Program-made: the position numbers and the translations under genes
Part shown: one piece after another, positions 23,222 through 30,671 of the stretch
Layout: each line of letters begins with the position of its first letter
Position numbering within the stretch: the stretch's first letter is position 1
The notes under the pieces: generated by a model
What the model saw: the letters and a program-made list of their open reading frames with translations, nothing else
What the model was told of the DNA's origin: nothing
The model's database searches: none
Assembly (NCBI GenBank): GCA_023390245.1
Contig: JAEWDF010000033.1
Span: 1 to 50,398, forward strand
Direction of reading: 5' to 3'
DNA: 50,398 bases
Origin: Pseudomonadota bacterium
Lineage (GTDB): Bacteria > Pseudomonadota > Alphaproteobacteria > Caulobacterales > Caulobacteraceae

Positions 23222-23803
23222 TCAGGGCCGGCCCTGACCGTTGCGCCAGGCCGGTTCGGTCATCGCGCCCAGCACGTCCTTCAGCCCCTCCGGCCAGGCG
23301 GCCGTCGCCGCGTCGAAGGCGGTCCAGTCGCCGGCGAACAGGGCGCGGGTCGCGTCCTCGTAGCGCGGCAGGTCGCCGGCGACGGCGGTCATCAGGCGAT
23401 AGGCGGCCTCGCGCGCGCGGCGGGCGCGGTCGGGGCCTTCGCTGTCGCGCAGCGCCGCCTCCACCAGCTTGCGCAGGGCGACCGAGGCGCCGCCCGGCTG
23501 AGCGGCCAGCCAGTCCCAGTGGCGCGGCAACAGCGTCACCTCCCGCGCCGCGACGCCGAGCTTGGGTCGGCCCGGGCCGCGCCGTTCCGGCTGGGGCGGC
23601 GGCGGCAGACGGGCCAATGACGCGGCCAGCCCGCCGCGCAGGTCGAACTCCGCCATCATGCCGGTGGCCAGGTCATAGGCGACCGGCGCCTGCCCCGCCT
23701 CGGCGGCGGCGATCAGGGCGGGCAGGACATCAGCGGGGGCGCCGCGCGCCAACAGGCGCGAGCCGGCGAATACGGCGCAGTTCAGGTCGGCGGCGGGCGT
23801 CAT
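23222..23803 (-). CDS. DUF2239 family protein, possible ribbon-helix-helix regulator
   Basis: A 193-residue protein of the DUF2239 family. The middle part, about residues 76-125, reads GPGRPKLGVAAREVTLLPRHWDWL then GGASVALRKLVEAALRDS. This resembles a ribbon-helix-helix unit: a basic GRPK lead, a beta strand, and two helices separated by a Gly-Gly turn. That reading is inference. The ATG at 23803 is chosen because GGAG lies 7-8 bases upstream; a TTG 21 bases earlier is in frame. Two TATCCGG-type palindromes and a TTGACA hexamer lie directly upstream. Confidence 0.8.
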   Translation of the reverse strand: MTPAADLNCAVFAGSRLLARGAPADVLPALIAAAEAGQAPVAYDLATGMMAEFDLRGGLAASLARLPPPPQPERRGPGRPKLGVAAREVTLLPRHWDWLAAQPGGASVALRKLVEAALRDSEGPDRARRAREAAYRLMTAVAGDLPRYEDATRALFAGDWTAFDAATAAWPEGLKDVLGAMTEPAWRNGQGRP

Positions 23804-23835
23804 CGAAGGTTCTCCAGCGTTCAACGACGCTGGAA

Positions 23836-23875
23836 TTACCCGGATAAAATTAAGCTGTCAATATATCCGGATATA
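23836..23875 (-). promoter_or_regulatory. Promoter of the DUF2239 gene with two TATCCGG palindromes
   Basis: An AT-rich island holds a perfect 14-bp palindrome TATATCCGGATATA (23862-23875) and an imperfect one, TTACCCGGATAA (23836-23847), 27 bp apart centre to centre. A perfect -35 hexamer TTGACA on the minus strand (23856-23861) lies between them. With 17-bp spacing the -10 would be TAATTC (23833-23838), a weak match that overlaps the second palindrome. The arrangement suggests repression by a dimeric regulator. Confidence 0.6.
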
Positions 23876-23876
23876 A

Positions 23877-25880
23877 TTAGGCCGGAGCGACGACCTCGGC
23901 CAGAACGGCGCCTTCGGTCACCTGGTCGCCGAGGGCGACGGGCATCGTCTGCACCACGCCGTCGAAGGGCGCGGTCAGGGCGTGCTCCATCTTCATGGCC
24001 TCCAGCACCACCACCGTCTGGCCCTGGGTCACGGCGTCCCCCGCCTTGACGGAGGCGGCGACGATGCGGCCAGGCATGGGCGCGCGCAGCGAACCGTCGG
24101 AGACGGCGCCCTCGCCGCCCGCCTGTCGGCGGCGCAGTTCGAACGTCTCCCCGTCCGCGAAGGCGACAATGCGGTCGGCGTCGGGGGCGAAGACGCCCGC
24201 CACCTCTCCATCCACGACCACCAGGTCCGGCTCGCCATAGATGTGGGCGGGCGAGCCGCCGTCGACCGCGACCTCGAAGCTGGATTGGCGGCCGCGCCAA
24301 CCGGCGTCGCCGGTCAGGGCCAGGGCGTGGCCGACCTCGCCCAGGTGCAGCGCGGTCGCCGCCGAGGGCGCGGCGTTGAGGCGGAAGCCGAACAGACCCG
24401 CGCGCCAGGGCGCCAGCCCCTTGTCCTCGGCGTCGAAGGCTTCGGCATCGGCCTGAAGACCCATCAGCCCGCCGGCCGCGGCCAGGGCCTTGCGCTCCGC
24501 CTCGGCGGGCCGCGCAAGGGCGGCTTCCTCCGCGCCGATGAAGGCGGTGTCCACGTCGCCGGCGACGAAGCGGGGATGCTGCAGGCAGCGTTTCAGGAAG
24601 CCGGCGTTGGCCTTGACCGGCCAGACCTCGACTTCGCCGCAAGCGTCGGCCAGCCGCGCCGCCGCCGCTTCGCGCGTGTCGGCGTGGACGATCAGCTTGG
24701 CGATCATCGGGTCGTAGAACTGGCTGACCTCCCCGCCCTGTTCGACGCCCGTATCCACGCGAATGTGGCCAAGTTCTTGGGAGGGCAGGACGAAATGATC
24801 CAGCCGGCCTATCGAGGGCAGGAAGCCGTTGGCCGGGTCTTCGGCATACAGACGCGCCTCCATGGCCCAGCCGTTCAGCGCGATCTGGTCCTGCTTCAGC
24901 GGCAGGGGTTCGCCGGCCGCGACGCGGAACTGCCATTCGACCAGGTCGACGCCGGTGACGCTTTCGGTCACGGGATGTTCGACCTGAAGGCGGGTGTTCA
25001 TCTCCATGAACCAGACGCCGTCGGGGCGCAGGCCGTTCGAGGCGTCGGCGATGAATTCGATGGTGCCGGCGCCGACGTAGTCGACCGCGCGGGCCGCCTT
25101 GATCGCGGCGTCGGTCACCGCCTTGCGCGTCGCCGCGTCCATGCCGGGCGCGGGGGCCTCCTCGATCACCTTCTGGTGGCGGCGCTGCAGCGAGCAGTCG
25201 CGTTCGTACAGATGGACGACATCGCCCTGGCGGTCGCCGAACACCTGGACCTCGATGTGGCGCGGGCGGGTGATGTAGCGTTCGATCAGAACCCGGTCGT
25301 CGCCGAAGGCCGCCGCCGCCTCGCGCTGGGCGCTGGCCAGGGCGGAGGCGAAGTCGGCCGGGTCGTCGACCCGCTTCATCCCCTTGCCGCCGCCGCCCGC
25401 GACCGCCTTGATCAGGACGGGATAGCCGATGCGCGCGGCTTCGGCGGTCAGGGTCGCCTCCGACTGGTCCGCGCCCTGATAGCCGGGCGTGACGGGCACG
25501 CCGGCGGCGATCATCAGCTCCTTGGCCGCGTCCTTCAGCCCCATGGCGCGGATCGACTTCGGATCGGGGCCGATCCAGACCAGGCCGGCGGCCATGACGG
25601 CCTCGGCGAAGTCGGCGTTCTCGGACAGGAAGCCATAGCCGGGGTGGATCGCCTCCGCCCCCGTCGCCCTGGCCGCCGCCAGCACCTTGGCGCCGTCCAG
25701 ATAGCTGTCGCGCGCCGGCGCCGGGCCGATCAGCACCGCGTCGTCGGCCTCCCGCACGTGGAGCGCGGCGGCGTCGGCCTCGGAATAGACGGCGACGGTG
25801 CGAATCCCCATCCGCTTGGCGGTTCTGAAGACGCGACAGGCGATTTCGCCGCGATTAGCGACCAGGACGGACTTGAACAT
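23877..25880 (-). CDS. Biotin-dependent acyl-CoA carboxylase alpha subunit (3-methylcrotonyl-CoA type likely)
   Basis: A 667-residue biotin carboxylase/biotin carrier fusion that carboxylates its own biotin with ATP and bicarbonate for transfer to an acyl-CoA. The N-terminal domain starts FKSVLVANRGEIACRVFRTAKRMGI. The ATP-grasp region has GGGGKGMKRV and RDCSLQRRHQKVIEEAPAPG, followed by FMEMNTRLQVEHPVTE. The biotinyl Lys is K630 in VLEAMKMEH. The stretch VDLVEWQFRVAAGEPLP favours the methylcrotonyl-CoA over the propionyl-CoA group, but the substrate is not settled. No beta subunit gene is in the window. Confidence 0.9.
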   Translation of the reverse strand: MFKSVLVANRGEIACRVFRTAKRMGIRTVAVYSEADAAALHVREADDAVLIGPAPARDSYLDGAKVLAAARATGAEAIHPGYGFLSENADFAEAVMAAGLVWIGPDPKSIRAMGLKDAAKELMIAAGVPVTPGYQGADQSEATLTAEAARIGYPVLIKAVAGGGGKGMKRVDDPADFASALASAQREAAAAFGDDRVLIERYITRPRHIEVQVFGDRQGDVVHLYERDCSLQRRHQKVIEEAPAPGMDAATRKAVTDAAIKAARAVDYVGAGTIEFIADASNGLRPDGVWFMEMNTRLQVEHPVTESVTGVDLVEWQFRVAAGEPLPLKQDQIALNGWAMEARLYAEDPANGFLPSIGRLDHFVLPSQELGHIRVDTGVEQGGEVSQFYDPMIAKLIVHADTREAAAARLADACGEVEVWPVKANAGFLKRCLQHPRFVAGDVDTAFIGAEEAALARPAEAERKALAAAGGLMGLQADAEAFDAEDKGLAPWRAGLFGFRLNAAPSAATALHLGEVGHALALTGDAGWRGRQSSFEVAVDGGSPAHIYGEPDLVVVDGEVAGVFAPDADRIVAFADGETFELRRRQAGGEGAVSDGSLRAPMPGRIVAASVKAGDAVTQGQTVVVLEAMKMEHALTAPFDGVVQTMPVALGDQVTEGAVLAEVVAPA

Positions 25881-25933
25881 GCATCGTTCTTAGCCGGATC
25901 GTGCGGAGGTGGCGAGTGGAACGCACGAGCCTT

Positions 25934-26106
25934 CTCCCTCCCCATTTTGGGGAGGGTGGTCGCGCAGCGACCGGGTGGGGCGGGCGGAGCGCCCGGACTC
26001 ATACAGGAAGCCGGCGCGTCGGATCGAACGTCAGCGCCATGTCGCCGCGCCCTCCCCACCCGACCTCGCTCCGCTCGGCCACCCTCCCCAAAATGGGGAG
26101 GGAGAG
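25934..26106. repeat. Composite palindromic repeat, family C
   Basis: Outer arms TCTCCCTCCCCATTTT (from 25934) and AAAATGGGGAGGGAGA (26091-26106) enclose 173 bp. Inner parts include GGTCGCGCAGCGACC and the half-palindromic CTCGCTCCGCTCGG; GGGTGGGG and CCTCCCCACCC also face each other. It fills most of the 261-bp space between two divergent genes, so it lies in or next to both promoters. Confidence 0.8.
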
Positions 26107-26141
26107 TTCCCGTCTGGTCCGCCAGCCGCTATCTCGTCCGC

Positions 26142-26753
26142 ATGTCCCTGCGCCCGCTGTTCGTCACCCAGGTCTATGAAGCCTCCCTCGCCGACGGCCG
26201 GGGGTGGAGCGACTTCAACGAACAGCTGGTCGACGTCTGCCGCATGATGGCCGAAGAGGACGAAGCCGGCCGGCGCTGGTGCCGGGCCAACGCCTATCGC
26301 GGCTATACCTCCTACGGTTCGCTGAACGACCTGCCGCAGCGATTCCCGGAGTTCGCCGAGCTGAAGCGCCATCTGGACCGCCACGCCACCGCCTACGCCA
26401 AGGCGCTGAACTTCGACCTGGCGCGAAAGCCGCGCCTGGACAATCTGTGGGTCAACATCCTGAAGCCCGGCGGGGGGCACACCGGCCATATCCACCCGCA
26501 CGCCTTCCTGTCCGGCACGGTCTATGTCGAGGTTCCCGACGGCGCCTCCTCCCTGAAGCTGGAGGACCCGCGGCTGCCCTTCATGATGGCCCGCCCCGGC
26601 GTCACCGAGGAGGCGCCGGAGGCCGAGCGGCCGTTCGTCTATCTGCGGCCGCAGGCGGGGACGATCCTGATGTGGGAAAGCTGGCTGCGCCACGAGGTGC
26701 CGGCGAACCAGGCCAAGGCGGAGCGAATCTCGATCAGCTTCAACTACGCGTAA
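26142..26753 (+). CDS. 2OG-Fe(II) oxygenase-like protein (TIGR02466 type)
   Basis: A 203-residue protein resembling the TIGR02466 group, which is thought to have the double-stranded beta-helix fold of 2-oxoglutarate/iron oxygenases. Supporting segments are NLWVNILKPGGGHTGHIHPHAFLSG (likely metal-binding His), GTVYVEVPDGASSLKLEDPR, TILMWESWLRHEVPAN (distal His) and AERISISFNYA (the Arg expected to bind 2-oxoglutarate). The substrate is unknown. It starts 35 bases after the family C repeat and ends 3 bases before a family A repeat. Confidence 0.8.
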   Translation: MSLRPLFVTQVYEASLADGRGWSDFNEQLVDVCRMMAEEDEAGRRWCRANAYRGYTSYGSLNDLPQRFPEFAELKRHLDRHATAYAKALNFDLARKPRLDNLWVNILKPGGGHTGHIHPHAFLSGTVYVEVPDGASSLKLEDPRLPFMMARPGVTEEAPEAERPFVYLRPQAGTILMWESWLRHEVPANQAKAERISISFNYA

Positions 26754-26756
26754 GAG

Positions 26757-26878
26757 CCCCTCCGTCTCTCCGCTACGCTCCGAGCCACCTCCCCACAAAG
26801 TGGGGAGGAGACAGGAAGCGCTGCCGCATTGTCTCCTCCCCGCTTCGCGGGGAGGGGGACCGCGAAGCGGTGGAGGGG
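26757..26878. repeat. Composite palindromic repeat, family A, copy 2
   Basis: The left unit runs from CCCCTCCGTCTCTCCG through a CCCCAC/GTGGGG hairpin to GGAGGAGAC. The right unit runs from GTCTCCTCCCCGC through GCGGGGAGG to ACCGCGAAGCGGTGGAGGGG. The GGAGGAGAC/GTCTCCTCC ends are inside and CCCCTCC/GGAGGGG outside, the reverse of the copy at 2401-2550. It lies just upstream of ettA and contributes part of its leader. Confidence 0.85.
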
Positions 26879-26984
26879 TTCTTGAAACCGCTCCGTCGCC
26901 CGCCTCATTTGCCCTTCCGCCCGGCAATCGCTACATCCCGCCCCAACTCCCCATCCGCATAGAACCAAGGGCGCGACGCACCGC

Positions 26985-28652
26985 ATGGCGCAGCAATACA
27001 TTTTCCAGATGCAAGGCCTGACCAAGGCCTTTCCCGGCGGCAAGAAGGTCTTCGAGAACATCTGGCTCAGCTTCTACAACGACGCCAAGATCGGCGTCGT
27101 CGGGGTCAACGGCTCGGGCAAGTCGACCCTGCTGAAGATCATGGCCGGCCTGGACCACGAATTCTCGGGCGAGGCGCGCGCCGCCGACGGCATCAAGCGC
27201 GGCTATCTGGAGCAGGAGCCCCAGCTGGATCCCGCCCTGAACGTGCGCGAGAACGTCGAGGCGTGGTGCGAGGAGAAGCAGTGGGTCAACCGCTTCAACG
27301 CCATCGCCGCCGAATTGGGCGAGAACTACACCGATGAACTGATGGAGGAGATGACCGCCCTCCAGGAGAAGATCGACGCCGCCGATGTATGGGACATCGA
27401 CAGCCGCATCGAAATGGCCATGGGCGCGCTGCGCTGCCCGCCCGACGACTGGGCGGTCGAAACCCTCTCGGGCGGCGAGAAGCGCCGCATCGCCCTGGCC
27501 CGCCTGCTGCTCAGCAAGCCCGACATGCTGCTGATGGACGAACCGACCAACCACCTGGACGCCGAATCCGTCGCCTGGCTGCAGCACCACCTGGAGAACT
27601 TCCCCGGCTGCGTCATCCTGGTGACCCACGACCGCTACTTCCTGGACCAGGTGACCAAGTGGACGCTGGAGCTGGACCGCGGCAAGGGCCACCCGCACGA
27701 GGGCAACTATTCCTCGTGGCTGGAAGCCAAGCAGAAGCGCGTGGTGCAGGAGCAGTCGGAATCCGAAGCCCGCCAGCGCGCCCTGACCCGCGAATTGGAA
27801 TGGGTCCGCTCGGGCGCCAAGGCCCGCCAGGCCAAGTCCAAGGCGCGTCTGGCCGCCTATGAGAAGATGGTCGCCGACCAGGAAAACAGCCGCCAGGCCC
27901 AGTCCTTCGCCGTCATCCAGATTCCGCCGGGGCCGCGCCTGGGCAACGTCGTGCTGGAAGTCGAGGGCCTGACCAAGTCGTTCGGCGACAAGAGCCTGTT
28001 CTCGGACCTGACCTTCCGCCTGCCGCCCAACGGCATCGTCGGCGTCATTGGCCCGAACGGCGCCGGCAAGTCGACGCTGTTCAAGCTGATCACCGGCCAG
28101 GAAGAGCCCGACGCGGGCACGATCAAGGTCGGCGAGACGGTCAAGCTGGCCTATGTCGACCAGTCGCGCGACGCGCTGGACGCCAACAAGACCATCTGGG
28201 AAGAGATTTCGGGCGGCACCGACGTGATGCTGGTCGGCAAGCGCGAGATCAACTCGCGCGCCTATGTCGGCAGCTTCAACTTCAAGGGCTCGGACCAGCA
28301 GAAGAAGGTCGGCCAACTGTCGGGCGGGGAGCGCAACCGCGTCCACCTGGCGCGCACCCTGGCGACCGGCGGCAACCTGATCCTGCTCGACGAACCGACC
28401 AACGACCTGGACATCGAGACGCTGCAGAACCTGGAAGAGGCGCTGGAGGAGTTCGCCGGCTGCGCCGTGGTCATCAGCCACGACCGCTGGTTCCTGGACC
28501 GCCTGGCCACCCACATCCTGGCCTTCGAGGGCGACGGCCATGTCGAATGGTTCGAGGGCAACTTCGAGGCTTATGAAGAAGACAAGAAGCGCCGCCTGGG
28601 CGCCGACAGCCTGATCCCCAAGCGGGTCCAGCACCAGAAGTTCGGCCGCTGA
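26985..28652 (+). CDS. ettA: Energy-dependent translational throttle protein EttA (ABC-F)
   Basis: EttA is a soluble ABC-F ATPase that binds the ribosomal E site and tunes the first elongation step to the ATP/ADP ratio. The 555-residue protein has two ABC cassettes: Walker A GVNGSGKST and GPNGAGKST, signatures LSGGEKRRIALARLLL and LSGGERNRVHLARTL, and Walker B LLMDEPTNHLD and LILLDEPTNDLD. The linker (VRSGAKARQAKSKARLAAYEKM) and the short arm insertion (VENVEAWCEEKQW region) match EttA rather than other ABC-F members. Length is the same as E. coli EttA. Confidence 0.97.
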   Translation: MAQQYIFQMQGLTKAFPGGKKVFENIWLSFYNDAKIGVVGVNGSGKSTLLKIMAGLDHEFSGEARAADGIKRGYLEQEPQLDPALNVRENVEAWCEEKQWVNRFNAIAAELGENYTDELMEEMTALQEKIDAADVWDIDSRIEMAMGALRCPPDDWAVETLSGGEKRRIALARLLLSKPDMLLMDEPTNHLDAESVAWLQHHLENFPGCVILVTHDRYFLDQVTKWTLELDRGKGHPHEGNYSSWLEAKQKRVVQEQSESEARQRALTRELEWVRSGAKARQAKSKARLAAYEKMVADQENSRQAQSFAVIQIPPGPRLGNVVLEVEGLTKSFGDKSLFSDLTFRLPPNGIVGVIGPNGAGKSTLFKLITGQEEPDAGTIKVGETVKLAYVDQSRDALDANKTIWEEISGGTDVMLVGKREINSRAYVGSFNFKGSDQQKKVGQLSGGERNRVHLARTLATGGNLILLDEPTNDLDIETLQNLEEALEEFAGCAVVISHDRWFLDRLATHILAFEGDGHVEWFEGNFEAYEEDKKRRLGADSLIPKRVQHQKFGR

Positions 28653-28676
28653 TCGGACTGTGATAGGATGCGGGCC

Positions 28677-28907
28677 ATGAGCGACGATCTCCTGGCCCGC
28701 ATCACGATCGAAGACGACAAGCGCGGCGGCAAGCCGTGCGTTCGGGGCCTGCGCATCACGGTGGGCGAAGTCCTGGGCATGCTGGCGTCGGGCGAGAGCA
28801 CCGAGTCCATTCTCCATTATCATCCCGACCTGGAGGCGGACGACATTCGCGCCTGTCTGGCCTACGGCGCGCGCGAGGTCGATCATCCGGTCATCATCGC
28901 CGCGTGA
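28677..28907 (+). CDS. DUF433 antitoxin
   Basis: A 76-residue DUF433 protein, the usual antitoxin partner of DUF5615 PIN-like toxins. It shows the family core GGKPCVRGLRITVGEVLGMLASGES, then HPDLEADDIRACLAYGAREVDHP, a small HTH-like fold. AGGA lies 8 bases before the ATG at 28677, so this start is preferred over the ATG at 28668. It begins 24 bp after ettA and ends in a GTGA overlap with the toxin gene. Confidence 0.88.
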   Translation: MSDDLLARITIEDDKRGGKPCVRGLRITVGEVLGMLASGESTESILHYHPDLEADDIRACLAYGAREVDHPVIIAA

Positions 28908-29233
28908 GGATCGTCGTCGATCAGCAGCTGCCGCCTGTCCTCGCGGCCTGGCTGCGGTCGCAGGGTCTCGACGCCTTCCACGTGCGCGAACTGGGCCTTG
29001 GGGATCGGCCGGATCATGACATCTGGCGCAACGCCTTGCGGGACAGCTCGGTGGTGGTCAGCCGCGACGCGGATTTCGCCAACTTCGCGCGTCAGGACGC
29101 GAACGGAAGGCTGGTCTGGCTCCGTATCGGCAACTGCAGCAACGCCACCCTGATCGAGACGTTCGAACGCCACTGGCCTTCGATACTTTCGCGGATCAAC
29201 GCTGGCGAGCGCTTCATCGAGGTTCGCGCATGA
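28904..29233 (+). CDS. DUF5615 PIN-like toxin
   Basis: A 109-residue protein of the DUF5615 (Mut7-C/PIN-like) group, a probable RNase toxin. Typical parts are VRIVVDQQLPPVLAAWLRSQGLDAFHVRELGL at the start, VVVSRDADFANFA with the acidic metal-binding residues, and LVWLRIGNCSNATLIETFERHW. The GTG start overlaps the antitoxin stop (GTGA). The stop overlaps the next gene's start (ATGA), so a metabolic enzyme is translationally coupled to the pair. Confidence 0.87.
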   Translation: MRIVVDQQLPPVLAAWLRSQGLDAFHVRELGLGDRPDHDIWRNALRDSSVVVSRDADFANFARQDANGRLVWLRIGNCSNATLIETFERHWPSILSRINAGERFIEVRA

Positions 29234-30162
29234 CCCAACGCCCCGCCGTCCTGATCATGCAGCGGCACCTGGCGCCGCTGTCGCCCTTTCTGGAGGGCGC
29301 CTACGACGTGCATCGCTTCTGGGAGCATCCGCCGCTGGAGGCGGAGCGGGACATCCGCGCCGTGGTGGTGGCGGGTGAATATCCGCTGGACAAGACCGCG
29401 CTGGAGCGGTTGCCGAACCTGGGCCTGATCGCCTGTTTCACCGCCGGCTACGAGGCGATCGACCTGGACTGGTGCCGCGCGCGGGGCCTGCCGGTCAGCC
29501 ATGCCCCGGGCGTCAATCACGAGGACGTCGCCGACCACGCCCTGGCCCTGATCCTGGCCGCGCGGCGCGAGATCGTATCGGGCGACCGCCAGGTGCGAGC
29601 CGGGGAATGGACCGCGGCCTCCAAGACCATCACCGCCTCCCTGGCCGGGCAGAAGGTCGGCGTCGTCGGCCTGGGCCATATCGGCAAGGCCGTCGCCGAG
29701 CGCTGCGCGCCGTTCCGCATGGACGTTCGCTGGTGGGGGCCGAACGCGCGCGAGGAGGCCTGGCCGCGCGCCGAGAGCCTGGTCGACCTGGCGCGCTGGG
29801 CCGACGTGCTGGTGGTCGCCTGCCGGGCGGACGAGAGCAACCGGGGCCTGATCTCGCGCGAGGTGATCGAGGCGCTGGGGCCGCAGGGCCTGCTGGTCAA
29901 TGTCGCGCGCGGTCAGCTGGTCGACGAGGACGCCCTGCTCGCGGCCCTGGCCGACGGCCGCCTGGGCCAGGCGGCCCTGGACGTCTTCGCCGAGGAGCCG
30001 ACCGATCCGGCGCGCTGGGCTGGCGTCCCGAACGTCGTCCTCACCCCGCATACGGCGGGCGCGACCACGGCCGGGGTGCAGGGCATGCTGATGCTGCTGA
30101 TGCAGAACCTGCAGGCCCATTTCGCCGGCAAGCCGCTGAAGACGCCGGTCGCGACGACTTAG
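29230..30162 (+). CDS. D-isomer-specific 2-hydroxyacid dehydrogenase
   Basis: A 310-residue NAD(P)-dependent oxidoreductase, probably reducing a 2-oxoacid such as glyoxylate or hydroxypyruvate. The Rossmann loop is VGVVGLGHIGKAVAE. Catalytic residues are Arg in ACRADESNRGLI, Glu in DVFAEEPTDPAR and His in LTPHTAGAT. The segment NVARGQLVDEDALLAAL is characteristic. Its ATG overlaps the toxin stop by ATGA. The last 4 bp overlap the convergent EF-hand gene. The specific substrate cannot be read from sequence. Confidence 0.92.
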   Translation: MTQRPAVLIMQRHLAPLSPFLEGAYDVHRFWEHPPLEAERDIRAVVVAGEYPLDKTALERLPNLGLIACFTAGYEAIDLDWCRARGLPVSHAPGVNHEDVADHALALILAARREIVSGDRQVRAGEWTAASKTITASLAGQKVGVVGLGHIGKAVAERCAPFRMDVRWWGPNAREEAWPRAESLVDLARWADVLVVACRADESNRGLISREVIEALGPQGLLVNVARGQLVDEDALLAALADGRLGQAALDVFAEEPTDPARWAGVPNVVLTPHTAGATTAGVQGMLMLLMQNLQAHFAGKPLKTPVATT

Positions 30163-30551
30163 CCGCCCGGACGCATCCGGGGCCGTTCCGCCGCCGTGAC
30201 CACGCCGTCGCCGTCCTTGTCCATCTGCCGGAACAGGGCGGTGACGGCGACGCCCAGTTCCTCCCTGGTGACGCGGCCGTCCTCGTCGGCGTCGGCGCGT
30301 TCCAGCATCCGGCCGCCGCGCGCGTTCTGAAGCTGGTCCCGGGTCACGACGCCATCGTGGTCGGTGTCGAAGCGGTCGAACATCTGGCCCATGCGCGCCT
30401 GCATCTCGGCCAGGGTTTCGCGGTCCGGCGGTGGCGGCATCTGACGCGGCCGAGCGTCGGACATTCCCGGCGGAGGTTCGGGAAAGCCGCTCTGGGCCAT
30501 CGTCGGCGCGGCAATGCAGACGACGGCGGCGGAAAGCAGAAGCAGACGCAT
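30159..30551 (-). CDS. Secreted EF-hand protein
   Basis: A 130-residue exported protein (signal LLLLSAAVVCIAAPTMAQ) with a Pro-rich segment and three canonical calcium loops: DTDHDGVVTRDQ, DADEDGRVTREE and DKDGDGVVTAAE. It is probably a periplasmic calcium-binding protein; its partners are unknown. It is divergent from the ArsR-methyltransferase gene and ends 4 bp inside the convergent dehydrogenase gene. Confidence 0.9.
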   Translation of the reverse strand: MRLLLLSAAVVCIAAPTMAQSGFPEPPPGMSDARPRQMPPPPDRETLAEMQARMGQMFDRFDTDHDGVVTRDQLQNARGGRMLERADADEDGRVTREELGVAVTALFRQMDKDGDGVVTAAERPRMRPGG

Positions 30552-30644
30552 GGGATCACTCCTCTCGAGCCCCGATCCCTATAACGCGCGCACGAAGTTT
30601 TCCCGTCGCAACCTTTCCGCACACGCGGTTTTCACTTGCATAAT

Positions 30645-30666
30645 CATATAAGGATATCTTTATATG
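30645..30666. promoter_or_regulatory. 22-bp near-perfect palindrome before the methionine operon
   Basis: Centred on GATATC (30653-30658), with core ATAAGGATATCTTTAT and outer CAT/ATG. Only one base pair breaks symmetry. It ends 5 bases before the ATG of the ArsR-type gene, the usual place for an ArsR-family operator. It probably mediates autoregulation of the regulator-metF-metH operon and could also affect the divergent EF-hand gene. Confidence 0.75.
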
Positions 30667-30671
30667 ACGGC

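Noticed and set aside
23982..26753. A 923-codon plus-strand frame joined to the oxygenase-like gene
   Set aside because: The first part is antisense to the carboxylase gene. The real gene begins at the ATG at 26142, where family-like sequence starts.
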